A DNA stretch of 6,256 nt, taken from positions 1 to 6,256 of the forward strand of contig JAIMBU010000185.1 in assembly GCA_023511325.1 (NCBI GenBank), read 5' to 3'. Made by a program: the position numbers and the translations under genes. Within the stretch, counting starts at the first letter, position 1, and every line of letters starts with the position of its first letter. Below the pieces are notes generated by a model that did not search any database, was not told the DNA's origin, and saw only the letters and a program-made list of their open reading frames with translations. The stretch comes from Gorillibacterium sp. (GTDB lineage Bacteria; Bacillota; Bacilli; Paenibacillales; NBRC-103111). Positions 1 to 6,256 of this stretch are shown in pieces.

Positions 1-70
1 GATTCGAGGCATCCTCTCGCCAGCCGATCTGCCCGTAAAGATCGACACCTGCAGCAGCAAATTGTTCCAT
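1..70 (-). CDS. Partial open frame downstream of, and in phase with, the GH3 gene
   Basis: The frame runs off the window end. From an ATG at 70-68 it reads MEQFAAAGVDLYGQIGW and then six more residues. It is in exactly the same phase as the glycoside hydrolase gene, separated only by TAG-CAG-TAG-CGG-GAG. The ATG is poorly placed for initiation: the only purine-rich stretch (CGGGAG) abuts it with no spacer. Two readings fit. It may be a separate gene, translationally coupled to the hydrolase, whose product I do not recognise. Or it may be the linker leading to the C-terminal domain of a two-domain NagZ-like protein, cut off by nonsense codons. The IGxxE pattern about 20 residues after the RILxL motif loosely resembles what I recall of long Gram-positive NagZ proteins, but 23 residues cannot settle it. 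Confidence 0.4.
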   Translation of the reverse strand, partial: MEQFAAAGVDLYGQIGWREDASN

Positions 71-76
71 CTCCCG

Positions 77-85
77 CTACTGCTA
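77..85 (-). other. Tandem in-frame TAG stop codons (TAG-CAG-TAG)
   Basis: The hydrolase frame ends in TAG (85-83), then CAG (82-80), then a second TAG (79-77). The same frame then stays open to the window end. The first TAG replaces the position where GH3/NagZ proteins usually have Lys after RILxL, and one base change from AAG would produce it. TAG also ends the response regulator, the second permease and the upstream partial gene, so the codon is an ordinary stop here and is not reassigned. Confidence 0.6.
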
Positions 86-1081
86 GAGGACAAGGATACG
101 TTTGACGGAATTATCGATCTGCTGTAGTGGAATACGCCCCACTCGCACAGCATCGGTCACGGCTTCTATCGCTGCCCGTTGCTCAGCCAAGGTGTGACTG
201 ACAAGGATGACATCTGCACCTGCCTCGACCGCCATGACCGCTCCACCTGCAATACCATAGACATCTGAAATCGCTTTCATCTCTAAGCAATCCGTAACGA
301 TAACGCCGTTAAATCCCAGTCGGATACGCAGTAAGTCTGTCACCACGCTAGCAGCCAAGGTTGCCGGTAGCTCAGCGTTGCCAAAGGCCGGAAAAACCAC
401 ATGTGCAGTCATAACTGCATCCACTCCAGCTTCAATCGCCTGGATAAAGGGATATAGCTCCACTTCCCATAATCGCTCTTCGTTATGTGGAATGAGCGGT
501 AGCCCCAGATGAGAATCGAATTCTGTATCTCCATGACCGGGAAAATGTTTCACGGTAGCGGCTACGCCCGCGTGTCCGTAGCCCCGAACAGCCGCAACTC
601 CCATCTCAGCCACTGAGATTGGATCTTCACCATAGGAGCGAACTCCGATGACTGGATTGAGCGGATTGTTGTTGACATCCACACTAGGTGCAAAATTTAG
701 ATTAATCCCCAGAAGTCGCAGTTCACGACCACTGATTACAGCGGTTTGATAAACATCCTCGACGGTACCTGCCGCCCCCAGCGCCATGGCACCAGGTATC
801 AGCGTAATCTCCCGGTCAATGCGAGAGACCATGCCGCCCTCTTGATCAATGGCGATGAATAATGGTGTTGCTTGCTCCCCACCATTAATCTCTTGTAGAG
901 CGCGTGATAAATCGGCAACCTGTGCAGCATGCTCTACATTACGACGAAAATAGATAATGCCGCCAATTCGTTTATCCACAATAAGCTCGCGTATGCCCTC
1001 CGATGGTACTGCACCATCGAATCCACACATGAACATCTGCCCAACCTTTTCCTCCAGGCTAAATGGCTTATGCTCGATCAT
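83..1081 (-). CDS. nagZ: Family 3 glycoside hydrolase, NagZ-type beta-N-acetylglucosaminidase
   Basis: This predicted 332-residue enzyme would remove non-reducing terminal beta-linked N-acetylglucosamine from chito- or muro-oligosaccharides. The NagZ signature is complete: KHFPGHGDTEFDSH at residues 178-191 carries the Asp189/His191 pair that serves as general acid/base in this subfamily, and IVTDCLEM at 261-268 carries the expected nucleophile Asp264. Substrate-site motifs DQEGG (79-83) and RSYGEDP (148-154) are present. There is no signal peptide or lipobox, so it should act in the cytoplasm on imported sugar. The start is supported by AGGAG, seven bases upstream, which overlaps the TAG stop of the response regulator and suggests translational coupling. 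Length matches single-domain Gram-negative NagZ (about 340) but is much shorter than two-domain Bacillus NagZ (about 640). The protein ends abruptly at RILVL, where the family normally continues with Lys, and a second in-frame TAG follows one codon later, so it may be truncated. Broader beta-hexosaminidase activity is possible. Confidence 0.88.
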   Translation of the reverse strand: MIEHKPFSLEEKVGQMFMCGFDGAVPSEGIRELIVDKRIGGIIYFRRNVEHAAQVADLSRALQEINGGEQATPLFIAIDQEGGMVSRIDREITLIPGAMALGAAGTVEDVYQTAVISGRELRLLGINLNFAPSVDVNNNPLNPVIGVRSYGEDPISVAEMGVAAVRGYGHAGVAATVKHFPGHGDTEFDSHLGLPLIPHNEERLWEVELYPFIQAIEAGVDAVMTAHVVFPAFGNAELPATLAASVVTDLLRIRLGFNGVIVTDCLEMKAISDVYGIAGGAVMAVEAGADVILVSHTLAEQRAAIEAVTDAVRVGRIPLQQIDNSVKRILVL

Positions 1082-1091
1082 TTCTTCACTC

Positions 1092-2417
1092 CTACTCGCT
1101 ACCCAATCGGCTTTTACCGGCTTCTCGATACTCCGATGGGGTTACATGCGCATATTTTTGAAATACTTTCGTAAAGTAACGCCGCTCCGTATAACCAACG
1201 AGCATGCCGATTCGGGTAATGCTCCGGTCACTGGTCAGCAGCATATTCATCGCCCGCTCCATCCGTTGCTTCGTCACATGCTCGACGAAGGTTTCACCGA
1301 AGTGTGCCTTAAATAGCATACTGAAGTAGCTACAGCTAATTCCCAAGTGGCCCGCGACCTCCTCGATCCCGATATCGGATGTCAGATTGCGCCGAATGTA
1401 GTCTCCGGCTTTACCAATAAGCTGTTCGCCTCGTCTTCGACTCATTGCCTCACCATCGTCAGACTCTTCAGACCTACCCTCATTGATGATGGGGGCCATG
1501 GGAACACGTTGTTGATCGTGCTTACGTCTGAGCTGATCAAAAGCGGCGGAAAGCCCAGAGAAGGGTACCGCCTCAGGGAATACATCTCCCTGCACTTTCG
1601 CTTTACATCCGTGGGTAAGGGCAAGCATAAAACCAGGAAACCATGCATTAGCGTTCACTCGTCCAACTAAAGTATTGAGTTCAGTCTTCGACTGATCAAT
1701 CAATATAAGCCAATGCCCCTCACCAAGCTTCACAAGTAAGGGCTTTATTGCATAGGGAGCTAGACTCTTGCGCAATGTTCCATCTAGCACAAAATCCCAT
1801 CCGGCAGGAGCCTGCCCATTCCCTCCTGCGTCCGCTCCAACTCCATTGTCCCTCTCAGGCCCAACTTCAACAAGGATCATATCGTAGCTTAGATGATCGA
1901 TTGCAACTCCCGCATCGAGCAAAGGCAACCTCATCTTCTCAGGCGACAGCCCCATCAGCACATCGTAGACAATCTTCTCGTAAGCTAGGCTTGTTGCTCG
2001 ATTTTGCTTCTCCTCAGTCAGTCTTTCCGCGAGTCGGCGGGCACGGATAGCTTCCGCCATTTCTTCCACGGTCTGCCCTAGCTTATCATAATCGATCGGT
2101 TTGAGAATGTAATCCCTGACCTTGTATTGAAGGGCGGTACGCGCATATTCAAACTCTTGATATCCGGTAAGCATCAGGATTTCACAGTGTGACGAAAGTT
2201 TACGCACCTCAGCCAGTAGCTCCATTCCATCCATGATTGGCATGCGGATATCCGTTAGCAGAATATCGGGATCATGCTGCCGGACTGCCTCCAGTGCCTC
2301 CAACCCATTTCGAGCAAGAGCAACCAGTTCAATATCCCAGAGATTCCAAGGGAGTATGCTACTCAGATTATGAAGAATCGGTAGTTCGTCGTCTGCAAGT
2401 ACGGCTTTAAGCTTCAT
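1092..2417 (-). CDS. Two-component response regulator, YesN-like, REC plus AraC-type DNA-binding domain
   Basis: This predicted 441-residue cytoplasmic transcription factor pairs with the kinase encoded just upstream. The N-terminal receiver domain (about 1-125) has the acidic pair Asp9/Asp10, phospho-acceptor Asp56 in LLTDIRMP, Thr84 and Lys106 in YILKP. A poorly conserved middle region (about 130-325) includes a Gly/Ala-rich stretch near 191-206. The C-terminal AraC/HTH_18 domain (about 335-433) has both helix-turn-helix units, seen in SYFSMLFKAHFGETF and in GYTERRYFTKVFQKY followed by VTPSEYRE. I chose the ATG at 2417 because GGAGGG lies five bases upstream and because the receiver beta strand (KAVLADDE) begins there. 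A longer frame from 2513 would overlap the kinase and add 32 residues unlike any receiver domain. The stop overlaps the hydrolase ribosome binding site. It probably activates the transporter/hydrolase locus. Confidence 0.93.
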   Translation of the reverse strand: MKLKAVLADDELPILHNLSSILPWNLWDIELVALARNGLEALEAVRQHDPDILLTDIRMPIMDGMELLAEVRKLSSHCEILMLTGYQEFEYARTALQYKVRDYILKPIDYDKLGQTVEEMAEAIRARRLAERLTEEKQNRATSLAYEKIVYDVLMGLSPEKMRLPLLDAGVAIDHLSYDMILVEVGPERDNGVGADAGGNGQAPAGWDFVLDGTLRKSLAPYAIKPLLVKLGEGHWLILIDQSKTELNTLVGRVNANAWFPGFMLALTHGCKAKVQGDVFPEAVPFSGLSAAFDQLRRKHDQQRVPMAPIINEGRSEESDDGEAMSRRRGEQLIGKAGDYIRRNLTSDIGIEEVAGHLGISCSYFSMLFKAHFGETFVEHVTKQRMERAMNMLLTSDRSITRIGMLVGYTERRYFTKVFQKYAHVTPSEYREAGKSRLGSE

Positions 2418-2422
2418 GTAAA

Positions 2423-2440
2423 CCCTCCTTTTTTCAAGGA
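2423..2440 (-). promoter_or_regulatory. Ribosome binding site of the response regulator inside a small hairpin
   Basis: On the coding strand the sequence TCCTT-GAAAA-AAGGA-GGG precedes the response regulator. The Shine-Dalgarno element GGAGGG (2428-2423) is strong and sits five bases from the ATG at 2417, which fixes the start. Its 5' part forms the right arm of a perfect 5-bp stem with a 5-base loop (2440-2426). The stem is weak on its own, so it could at most tune translation relative to the kinase. Confidence 0.55.
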
Positions 2441-2476
2441 TAAATGCTGAATATCGGAATTGTTTAAGCGGAAAAC

Positions 2477-4333
2477 TTAACCTTTCTGATACTCTGTCAT
2501 GGGTAATATGCACTTGATGATGGTGCCGCTTCCTGCCGCTGAACAGATAAATAACCCGTAGCCCGCGCCATATTGAATCCGGATACGATCCGCCACACTG
2601 CGAACACCCAGCCCTCGCCGTTCGAGGTTATGTGGGGGGGACACGTTGTGGGCAGCGTGAGGTGTAAAATGGATTGGATCATTTAATCTTTCTTGTGCTC
2701 CATCCAGCTCTTCTTGGCTTCCGTCCATGTATTGAAATGTTTCCAGCACCTCGTTTGTTATTCCAATCCCATTATCGCTAACCGTTAGCACAAGTCTTCC
2801 CCGGTTTTCCTCCGCTCGCACCGTGATATTCCCTTTGTAACTAAGCCCATCAAAGCCATGCTGAATGCTGTTCTCGACGAGTGGCTGCAACGTCAGCTTC
2901 TGTACCATATGGCCGAGCAGCTCCTCAGGAATGTCGAGCGTGTATTCAAACACATCGGCGAAACGAAAACGTTGGATTTCTAAGTAGTTGACCAAATGCT
3001 CGATCTCTTGGCGGAGGGAAATCTCCTCAGGGCCGTGAATGCTAATTCGCAGGATACTTGCCAGACGCAGAACCATTTGACTTACTTTACGTCCTTCATT
3101 CTGTACTGCCAGAACATTAATCGACTCCAGTGTGTTGAACAGAAAATGTGGCTTAATCTGAGCCTGCAGCACACGCATCTCTGCTCGATTCTTCCGCTCC
3201 TGCTCTCGCTTCACTCGTCCTAGCAACCCTCTGATCTGACCGATCATGCTGTTTAAACTAACTGCGAGCAGCTTGAGCTCATCATTGCCGCTCTCCTCTG
3301 CTTTAATATTCAACTCGCCTTGCTCTACTCGTCGCATAACCTGGACAATCCGGCTGATGATTCCAGCGATCCGATTGACAAAGAACAGCAGGAAAATAAA
3401 AGCGCAGAGCAAGCAAATGGCGATAATCGCTCCCACACGCGTGGCATACAGGCTAAAATCACGGGAAAGTGAGCTCCAGGGAGCTACCGAAACAAGCCGC
3501 CAATCTTCAACCGTCAAGGGGATACTGGAGAGGATACTATCAACACCTGCGAACGTAAGTCGCTTGCTTTGGTAGCTGCTTCCGGTCGGTAGCGGCTCCT
3601 TCATATATTCGGTCAGGCGTCTGCCATGGCTTTCATAGGAGCTATCGAATAGAACCAGACCCTCCGAACTGACAATGAGGAAACGAGTCTGATATTTCTC
3701 TGGCTTGAAGCTAAAATAGCTAAACAATTTCTCCAAAGCCGAGTTCTTGATTTGAACGAGTAGAATCCCCTTGTCACTCAATGTAGGGATATCCTTCACC
3801 ACTCGAATCTGGGTAAAAACAGGATCGCTACCTGTCAGATTGGGATACTCGTACGGGCCTACCCATTTGGGCAGCCCCTTGCGTCCGAGTACCTCTCGGT
3901 AAAGCTTTTGTTGCTTAAACTCATCAAAAGGGAGAGCCTTAAAGCTATCTTTCAAATAGATGGGGATAATCCTTCCGTCCTCCAAGCTATACATAAAGGC
4001 AAAGCTGACCGAGGGATGATTGATCAGAAGATCACGAAAATTACGCTGGACCTCATTGAGCCGCAGGTAATCAATCTCCGTAACGTCGCTCTCTGGCTTG
4101 GTCAGTACCTCTTGTACCGCCGCGTTGGCAATTGTGCTATCCGTGACCTTATTCATCTCTTGAAAAATAAAATCGACACTCTGATAAAGCGCTCGGAGCG
4201 TAATCTCCGCTTGTCGTGAATATTTATCCTGCGTTGCCCCTGATAGAACGGAGTAGGCCGCGATACCTGAAAGAAACAAGGGAAGGACAATCAGTGTAAA
4301 AAAAGCGGCGAATAGTTTAAATCGAAGCGTCAT
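2477..4333 (-). CDS. YesM-type membrane sensor histidine kinase (dCache, HAMP, His_kinase, HATPase_c)
   Basis: This predicted 618-residue inner-membrane kinase would sense an extracellular sugar or sugar-loaded binding protein and phosphorylate the regulator encoded next. Membrane segments lie at about 7-29 and 298-320. They flank an external region of about 270 residues with the YesM-like WVGPYEYP and VFTQIRVVKDI motifs of a Cache sensor. A HAMP domain follows (about 321-374), then the His_kinase box QIKPHFLFNTLESI (392-405) with phospho-acceptor His396. The ATPase domain shows the N box LQPLVENSIQHG (482-493, Asn488), the G1 box DNGIGI (520-525) and the G2-like GLGVRSVADRI from 574. The gap between G1 and G2 is 48 residues, longer than I expect for this family, and contains a C7 tract. 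The start at 4333 is supported by AAGGTGA about seven bases upstream. It lies 39 bp after the second permease and 59 bp before the response regulator start, consistent with one operon. Confidence 0.93.
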   Translation of the reverse strand: MTLRFKLFAAFFTLIVLPLFLSGIAAYSVLSGATQDKYSRQAEITLRALYQSVDFIFQEMNKVTDSTIANAAVQEVLTKPESDVTEIDYLRLNEVQRNFRDLLINHPSVSFAFMYSLEDGRIIPIYLKDSFKALPFDEFKQQKLYREVLGRKGLPKWVGPYEYPNLTGSDPVFTQIRVVKDIPTLSDKGILLVQIKNSALEKLFSYFSFKPEKYQTRFLIVSSEGLVLFDSSYESHGRRLTEYMKEPLPTGSSYQSKRLTFAGVDSILSSIPLTVEDWRLVSVAPWSSLSRDFSLYATRVGAIIAICLLCAFIFLLFFVNRIAGIISRIVQVMRRVEQGELNIKAEESGNDELKLLAVSLNSMIGQIRGLLGRVKREQERKNRAEMRVLQAQIKPHFLFNTLESINVLAVQNEGRKVSQMVLRLASILRISIHGPEEISLRQEIEHLVNYLEIQRFRFADVFEYTLDIPEELLGHMVQKLTLQPLVENSIQHGFDGLSYKGNITVRAEENRGRLVLTVSDNGIGITNEVLETFQYMDGSQEELDGAQERLNDPIHFTPHAAHNVSPPHNLERRGLGVRSVADRIRIQYGAGYGLFICSAAGSGTIIKCILPMTEYQKG

Positions 4334-4372
4334 CCGCTTTTCACCTTCAGTCTATTTCCCCGACATATAAAC

Positions 4373-5203
4373 CTAACCTTTGACACTTCCAGCCGTAAGC
4401 CCTTCGATAATCTTCTCTTGAAGAAAGCCGTATAACACAAGTACAGGCAGTACACTGTAGACAATTCCTGTGCAGATTAAGGCATAATCCGTCTGGAAGG
4501 CATCACGAAATCCAACCATTCCTGTTGGCAGTGTGCGCAGACTATCCTTACTTAAGAAGAAATTAGCAAGCAAATATTCATTCCAGTTTCCGAGATAGTT
4601 GATGATAAAAACCGTGACCAAAGCCGGTACGGTGATAGGTATAATAATCTTAACAAACAAGCCGACGGAACTCAACCCATCCATAATAGCCGCTTCCTCA
4701 AGCTCGTTTGGAATATTCCGCATAAAGGCTGCGATCAGCAGGATACTGATGGGCAAAGCCCCTGCCGTATAAGGGAGGAAAAGCGACCAGTGGGTTCCGA
4801 GAATCCCCATCTTCATAACCAGAATATATTGGGCGATAAACAGTACATTACCTGGAATAAGCATGCCAATGAGAACAAACTGATACAACCATTTACTGGA
4901 TTTGTTAAACTTCATCCGCGTCAGTGCAAAGGCCGTGCCCGCAGAAAGAAATACGCCAACGATTGCTGAGGAAAGGGATAGATATAAGCTGTTAAAGAAG
5001 TAGACATTGATCTTGGCCTTTACCCAAGCCTCCCGATAATTCTCAAAAACCCACTTGTCGGGAAGACCAAACGGATGTGAGGCAATTTCCACGTTACCCG
5101 CTTTGAATGAGGACAGAATGACGAAGGCAAAGGGTACCAGAATGACCGCCACATACAGCATCAGCACAATGTGGGGCAATGTTTTTTTCAGGGTAACGGG
5201 CAT
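4373..5203 (-). CDS. Carbohydrate ABC transporter permease, AraQ/MalG-like (CUT1)
   Basis: This is the second membrane subunit of a binding-protein-dependent sugar importer, 276 residues with about six predicted membrane helices (for example 12-31, 72-93, 106-130, 142-160, 188-206, 240-261). The cytoplasmic EAA loop that docks the ATPase is clear at 170-190: EEAAIMDGLSSVGLFVKIIIP. The C-terminal ending LTAGSVKG is typical of this subfamily. The ATG overlaps the TGA of the first permease by one base (TGATG), a classic sign of coupled, equimolar translation; an AAAGGA element lies about 11 bases upstream. The substrate cannot be read from the permease; the adjacent hydrolase suggests an N-acetylglucosamine-containing oligosaccharide. 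No ATPase gene is in the window. In Bacillus-type importers a shared MsmX-like ATPase usually serves several systems. Confidence 0.93.
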   Translation of the reverse strand: MPVTLKKTLPHIVLMLYVAVILVPFAFVILSSFKAGNVEIASHPFGLPDKWVFENYREAWVKAKINVYFFNSLYLSLSSAIVGVFLSAGTAFALTRMKFNKSSKWLYQFVLIGMLIPGNVLFIAQYILVMKMGILGTHWSLFLPYTAGALPISILLIAAFMRNIPNELEEAAIMDGLSSVGLFVKIIIPITVPALVTVFIINYLGNWNEYLLANFFLSKDSLRTLPTGMVGFRDAFQTDYALICTGIVYSVLPVLVLYGFLQEKIIEGLTAGSVKG

Positions 5204-6084
5204 CAGTATTCAATCCTTTCCTGTTTTCTGCCAAATGTGAGCTGATAGATCGCTGTCAGGATCAAGGCGAAAGCAAAGATCAAGAGAGAAATAGCTGTGC
5301 CAAAGCCGTATTTACCATAATTGATCGCATTGGTAACCATATAGGAGGCCATAACCTCTGTAGATCCAACTGGTCCGCCGCCAGTCATGACCAGCACAAT
5401 ATCAACAACGCGCATGGCTCCGGCTATTGACAGCATGACAACCACAGAGATAATTGGCCTGATCAGCGGCACGGTAATATGAATGGCTTGCTGAAATCCA
5501 CTCGCTCCATCGATTGCCGCAGCCTCGTTGATTTCCCTTGGGATCGCAAGAATAGCCGCCAGAACAAGCACAATATAAAAACCCATCCACTGCCAGGCAT
5601 TCGTGACCAGCACACAGATCATTGCCCATTTGGTATCAGACAACCAGTAGATCGGATCGATGCCGATTTTACTAAGAACATTGTTCAGCAAGCCAACCTC
5701 AGGCTCATAGATAAACCCCCAAAGAATCCCGATAACCGAGGTAGAAAGAATGGAAGGCATGAATACGGTCGTTTTGTAAAAGCCTTGAAACTTACGAATC
5801 CCCCCGATCAGAATCGCGAATGTAATGATCAATGGAACCTGAATGAACACGGAAAAGATAATAAAATAAATATTGTTTATAATCGCATTTCGAAAATCCT
5901 CATCCCTCAGTGCTTCAACGAAATTACTCAGGCCAATATAATGAGTTTCGTCCAGCCCGCTCCAGTCGGTGAAGGCGTAATAAGCCGAGCTCGCCATCGG
6001 ATAGATAAAGAATAAGAAGTATAGAAGAAGGCTCGGTAAAATAAACATCAGATAAACCACAGGGTTTTTTAGCGTCTGCTTCAT
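5203..6084 (-). CDS. Carbohydrate ABC transporter permease, UgpA/LacF-like (CUT1)
   Basis: This is the first membrane subunit of the sugar importer, 293 residues, with an N-terminal hydrophobic helix (about 9-31) and five further predicted helices (about 70-95, 108-126, 153-180, 208-231, 262-283). The EAA loop is present at 187-207 (EAAAIDGASGFQQAI then VPL), with Asp192-Gly193 in the usual place, and the periplasmic MTGGGP motif is at 233-238. I chose the ATG at 6084 because GGGAGAG lies six bases upstream; a GTG at 6102 in the same frame would add six residues but would place that ribosome binding site inside the gene. The gene overlaps the next permease by one base. It follows a terminator-like hairpin, so it may be expressed below the level of the upstream binding-protein gene. 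Confidence 0.93.
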   Translation of the reverse strand: MKQTLKNPVVYLMFILPSLLLYFLFFIYPMASSAYYAFTDWSGLDETHYIGLSNFVEALRDEDFRNAIINNIYFIIFSVFIQVPLIITFAILIGGIRKFQGFYKTTVFMPSILSTSVIGILWGFIYEPEVGLLNNVLSKIGIDPIYWLSDTKWAMICVLVTNAWQWMGFYIVLVLAAILAIPREINEAAAIDGASGFQQAIHITVPLIRPIISVVVMLSIAGAMRVVDIVLVMTGGGPVGSTEVMASYMVTNAINYGKYGFGTAISLLIFAFALILTAIYQLTFGRKQERIEY

Positions 6085-6090
6085 TGCTCT

Positions 6091-6097
6091 CTCTCCC
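6091..6097 (-). promoter_or_regulatory. Ribosome binding site fixing the first permease start
   Basis: GGGAGAG on the coding strand lies six bases before the ATG at 6084. It favours this start over the in-frame GTG at 6102, which has no comparable element upstream. Confidence 0.65.
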
Positions 6098-6100
6098 AAC

Positions 6101-6131
6101 ACTTGCCAAGATGCATGCTAAACTTGCAAAG
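6101..6131. repeat. Two 10-bp direct repeats spaced 21 bp (possible AraC-type operator)
   Basis: ACTTGCCAAG (6101-6110) and ACTTGCAAAG (6122-6131) match at nine of ten positions and are offset by 21 bp, two turns of the helix. Each has a near-palindromic TTGC(C)AA core. Paired direct repeats about 21 bp apart are a common binding arrangement for AraC-family regulators, one of which is encoded in this cluster. Against this role, the site lies only 16 bp upstream of the permease start codon, leaving no room for a promoter below it. Confidence 0.35.
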
Positions 6132-6157
6132 GAATAACCCGTATTTGAGGTTTTAGG

Positions 6158-6192
6158 AAAACAGAAGGCACCGTCCCGCAGGGCGGCGCCTT
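6158..6192 (-). terminator. Rho-independent terminator-like hairpin after the upstream gene
   Basis: On the minus-strand transcript, arms of 12 bases (6192-6181 and 6176-6165) pair around a TGCG loop with one G-U pair and one mismatch, giving a GC-rich stem. It is followed by CTGTTTT (6164-6158). The T run is short and interrupted, so termination is probably partial. It sits 39 bp after the stop codon of the upstream gene and about 75 bp before the permease, where an attenuator separating a highly expressed binding protein from its permeases would be expected. Confidence 0.75.
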
Positions 6193-6231
6193 TTCACCAT
6201 CTATGCATGAAATCAGTTATAGAATTACTAG

Positions 6232-6256
6232 CTATTTCGCTGCAGTTGCTTTATCC
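6232..6256 (-). CDS. 3' end of upstream gene, probably the sugar-binding lipoprotein
   Basis: Only the last seven codons and the stop are present: DKATAAK then TAG (6234-6232). The Lys/Ala-rich tail, the co-directional position immediately before two CUT1 permeases, and the terminator-like hairpin between them fit the extracellular solute-binding protein of the importer. The assignment rests on position; seven residues cannot identify a family. Confidence 0.55.

Noticed and set aside
77..85. TAG recoding (pyrrolysine-like or leaky UAG) at the end of the hydrolase
   Set aside because: TAG ends three other genes here with normal downstream starts or a terminator, the base context after the first TAG does not match the known leaky UAG-CAR-YYA pattern, and a second TAG follows at once.
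929..2050. Several plus-strand open frames opposite the hydrolase and response regulator
   Set aside because: They overlap each other and the real genes, show no domain or good ribosome binding site, and are shadows of the minus-strand coding.
2418..2513. Longer start for the response regulator at 2513
   Set aside because: It would overlap the kinase 3' end and add 32 residues before the receiver domain; the ATG at 2417 has a near-ideal ribosome binding site and the canonical receiver N-terminus.
4344..4358. Four-codon minicistron (ATG TCG GGG AAA TAG) between the second permease and the kinase
   Set aside because: It is too short to support, has only a weak, distant purine stretch upstream, and such frames are expected by chance.
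5479..6015. 178-codon open frame on the plus strand opposite the first permease
   Set aside because: It lies wholly antisense to a well-supported permease with the EAA motif, has no recognisable domain, and its composition (many Arg, Asn, Asp, Lys) is that expected from the complement of hydrophobic membrane codons.
6085..6102. GTG start at 6102 for the first permease
   Set aside because: The GGGAGAG element falls inside that extension and is correctly spaced for the ATG at 6084.
6103..6157. Possible sigma-A promoter before the first permease (TTGCAA as a -35)
   Set aside because: No acceptable -10 hexamer lies 16-18 bases downstream.

Overview
The window looks like Paenibacillaceae (Firmicutes) chromosome. 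The evidence is the near-50% GC feel, strong GGAGG-type ribosome binding sites, and the pairing of a YesM-type sensor kinase and YesN-type AraC response regulator with a carbohydrate ABC importer. All genes lie on the minus strand, so transcription runs from position 6256 down to 1. No convincing gene lies on the plus strand.

In transcription order the layout is as follows. (1) The last seven codons of an upstream gene (6232-6256), by position and composition probably the sugar-binding lipoprotein of the importer. (2) A spacer (6085-6231) with a Rho-independent terminator-like hairpin and a pair of 10-bp direct repeats 21 bp apart. (3) Two CUT1-type permeases, UgpA/LacF-like (5203-6084) and AraQ/MalG-like (4373-5203), overlapping by one base (TGATG). 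(4) A dCache-HAMP-HisKA_7TM/YesM-type histidine kinase (2477-4333). (5) A REC-AraC response regulator (1092-2417). (6) A family 3 glycoside hydrolase with the full NagZ signature and no signal peptide (83-1081). (7) An open frame in phase with the hydrolase, beyond two in-frame TAG codons, that runs off the window end (1-70).

The most economical reading is one locus for sensing, importing and intracellularly hydrolysing a beta-N-acetylglucosaminide, such as a chitin or peptidoglycan fragment. The kinase senses a ligand outside or through the binding protein, the regulator probably activates the locus, the permeases import the sugar using an ATPase encoded elsewhere (none is in the window), and the hydrolase cleaves it in the cytoplasm. 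The substrate is inferred only from the hydrolase signature.

The points most worth checking are the tandem TAG codons that end the hydrolase in mid-motif, the enlarged ATP-lid loop of the kinase with a C7 tract, the 21-bp spaced repeats near the permease start, and the hairpin that covers the response regulator's ribosome binding site. There is no CRISPR array, tRNA, rRNA or mobile element that I can see. I do not see a clearly undescribed system.
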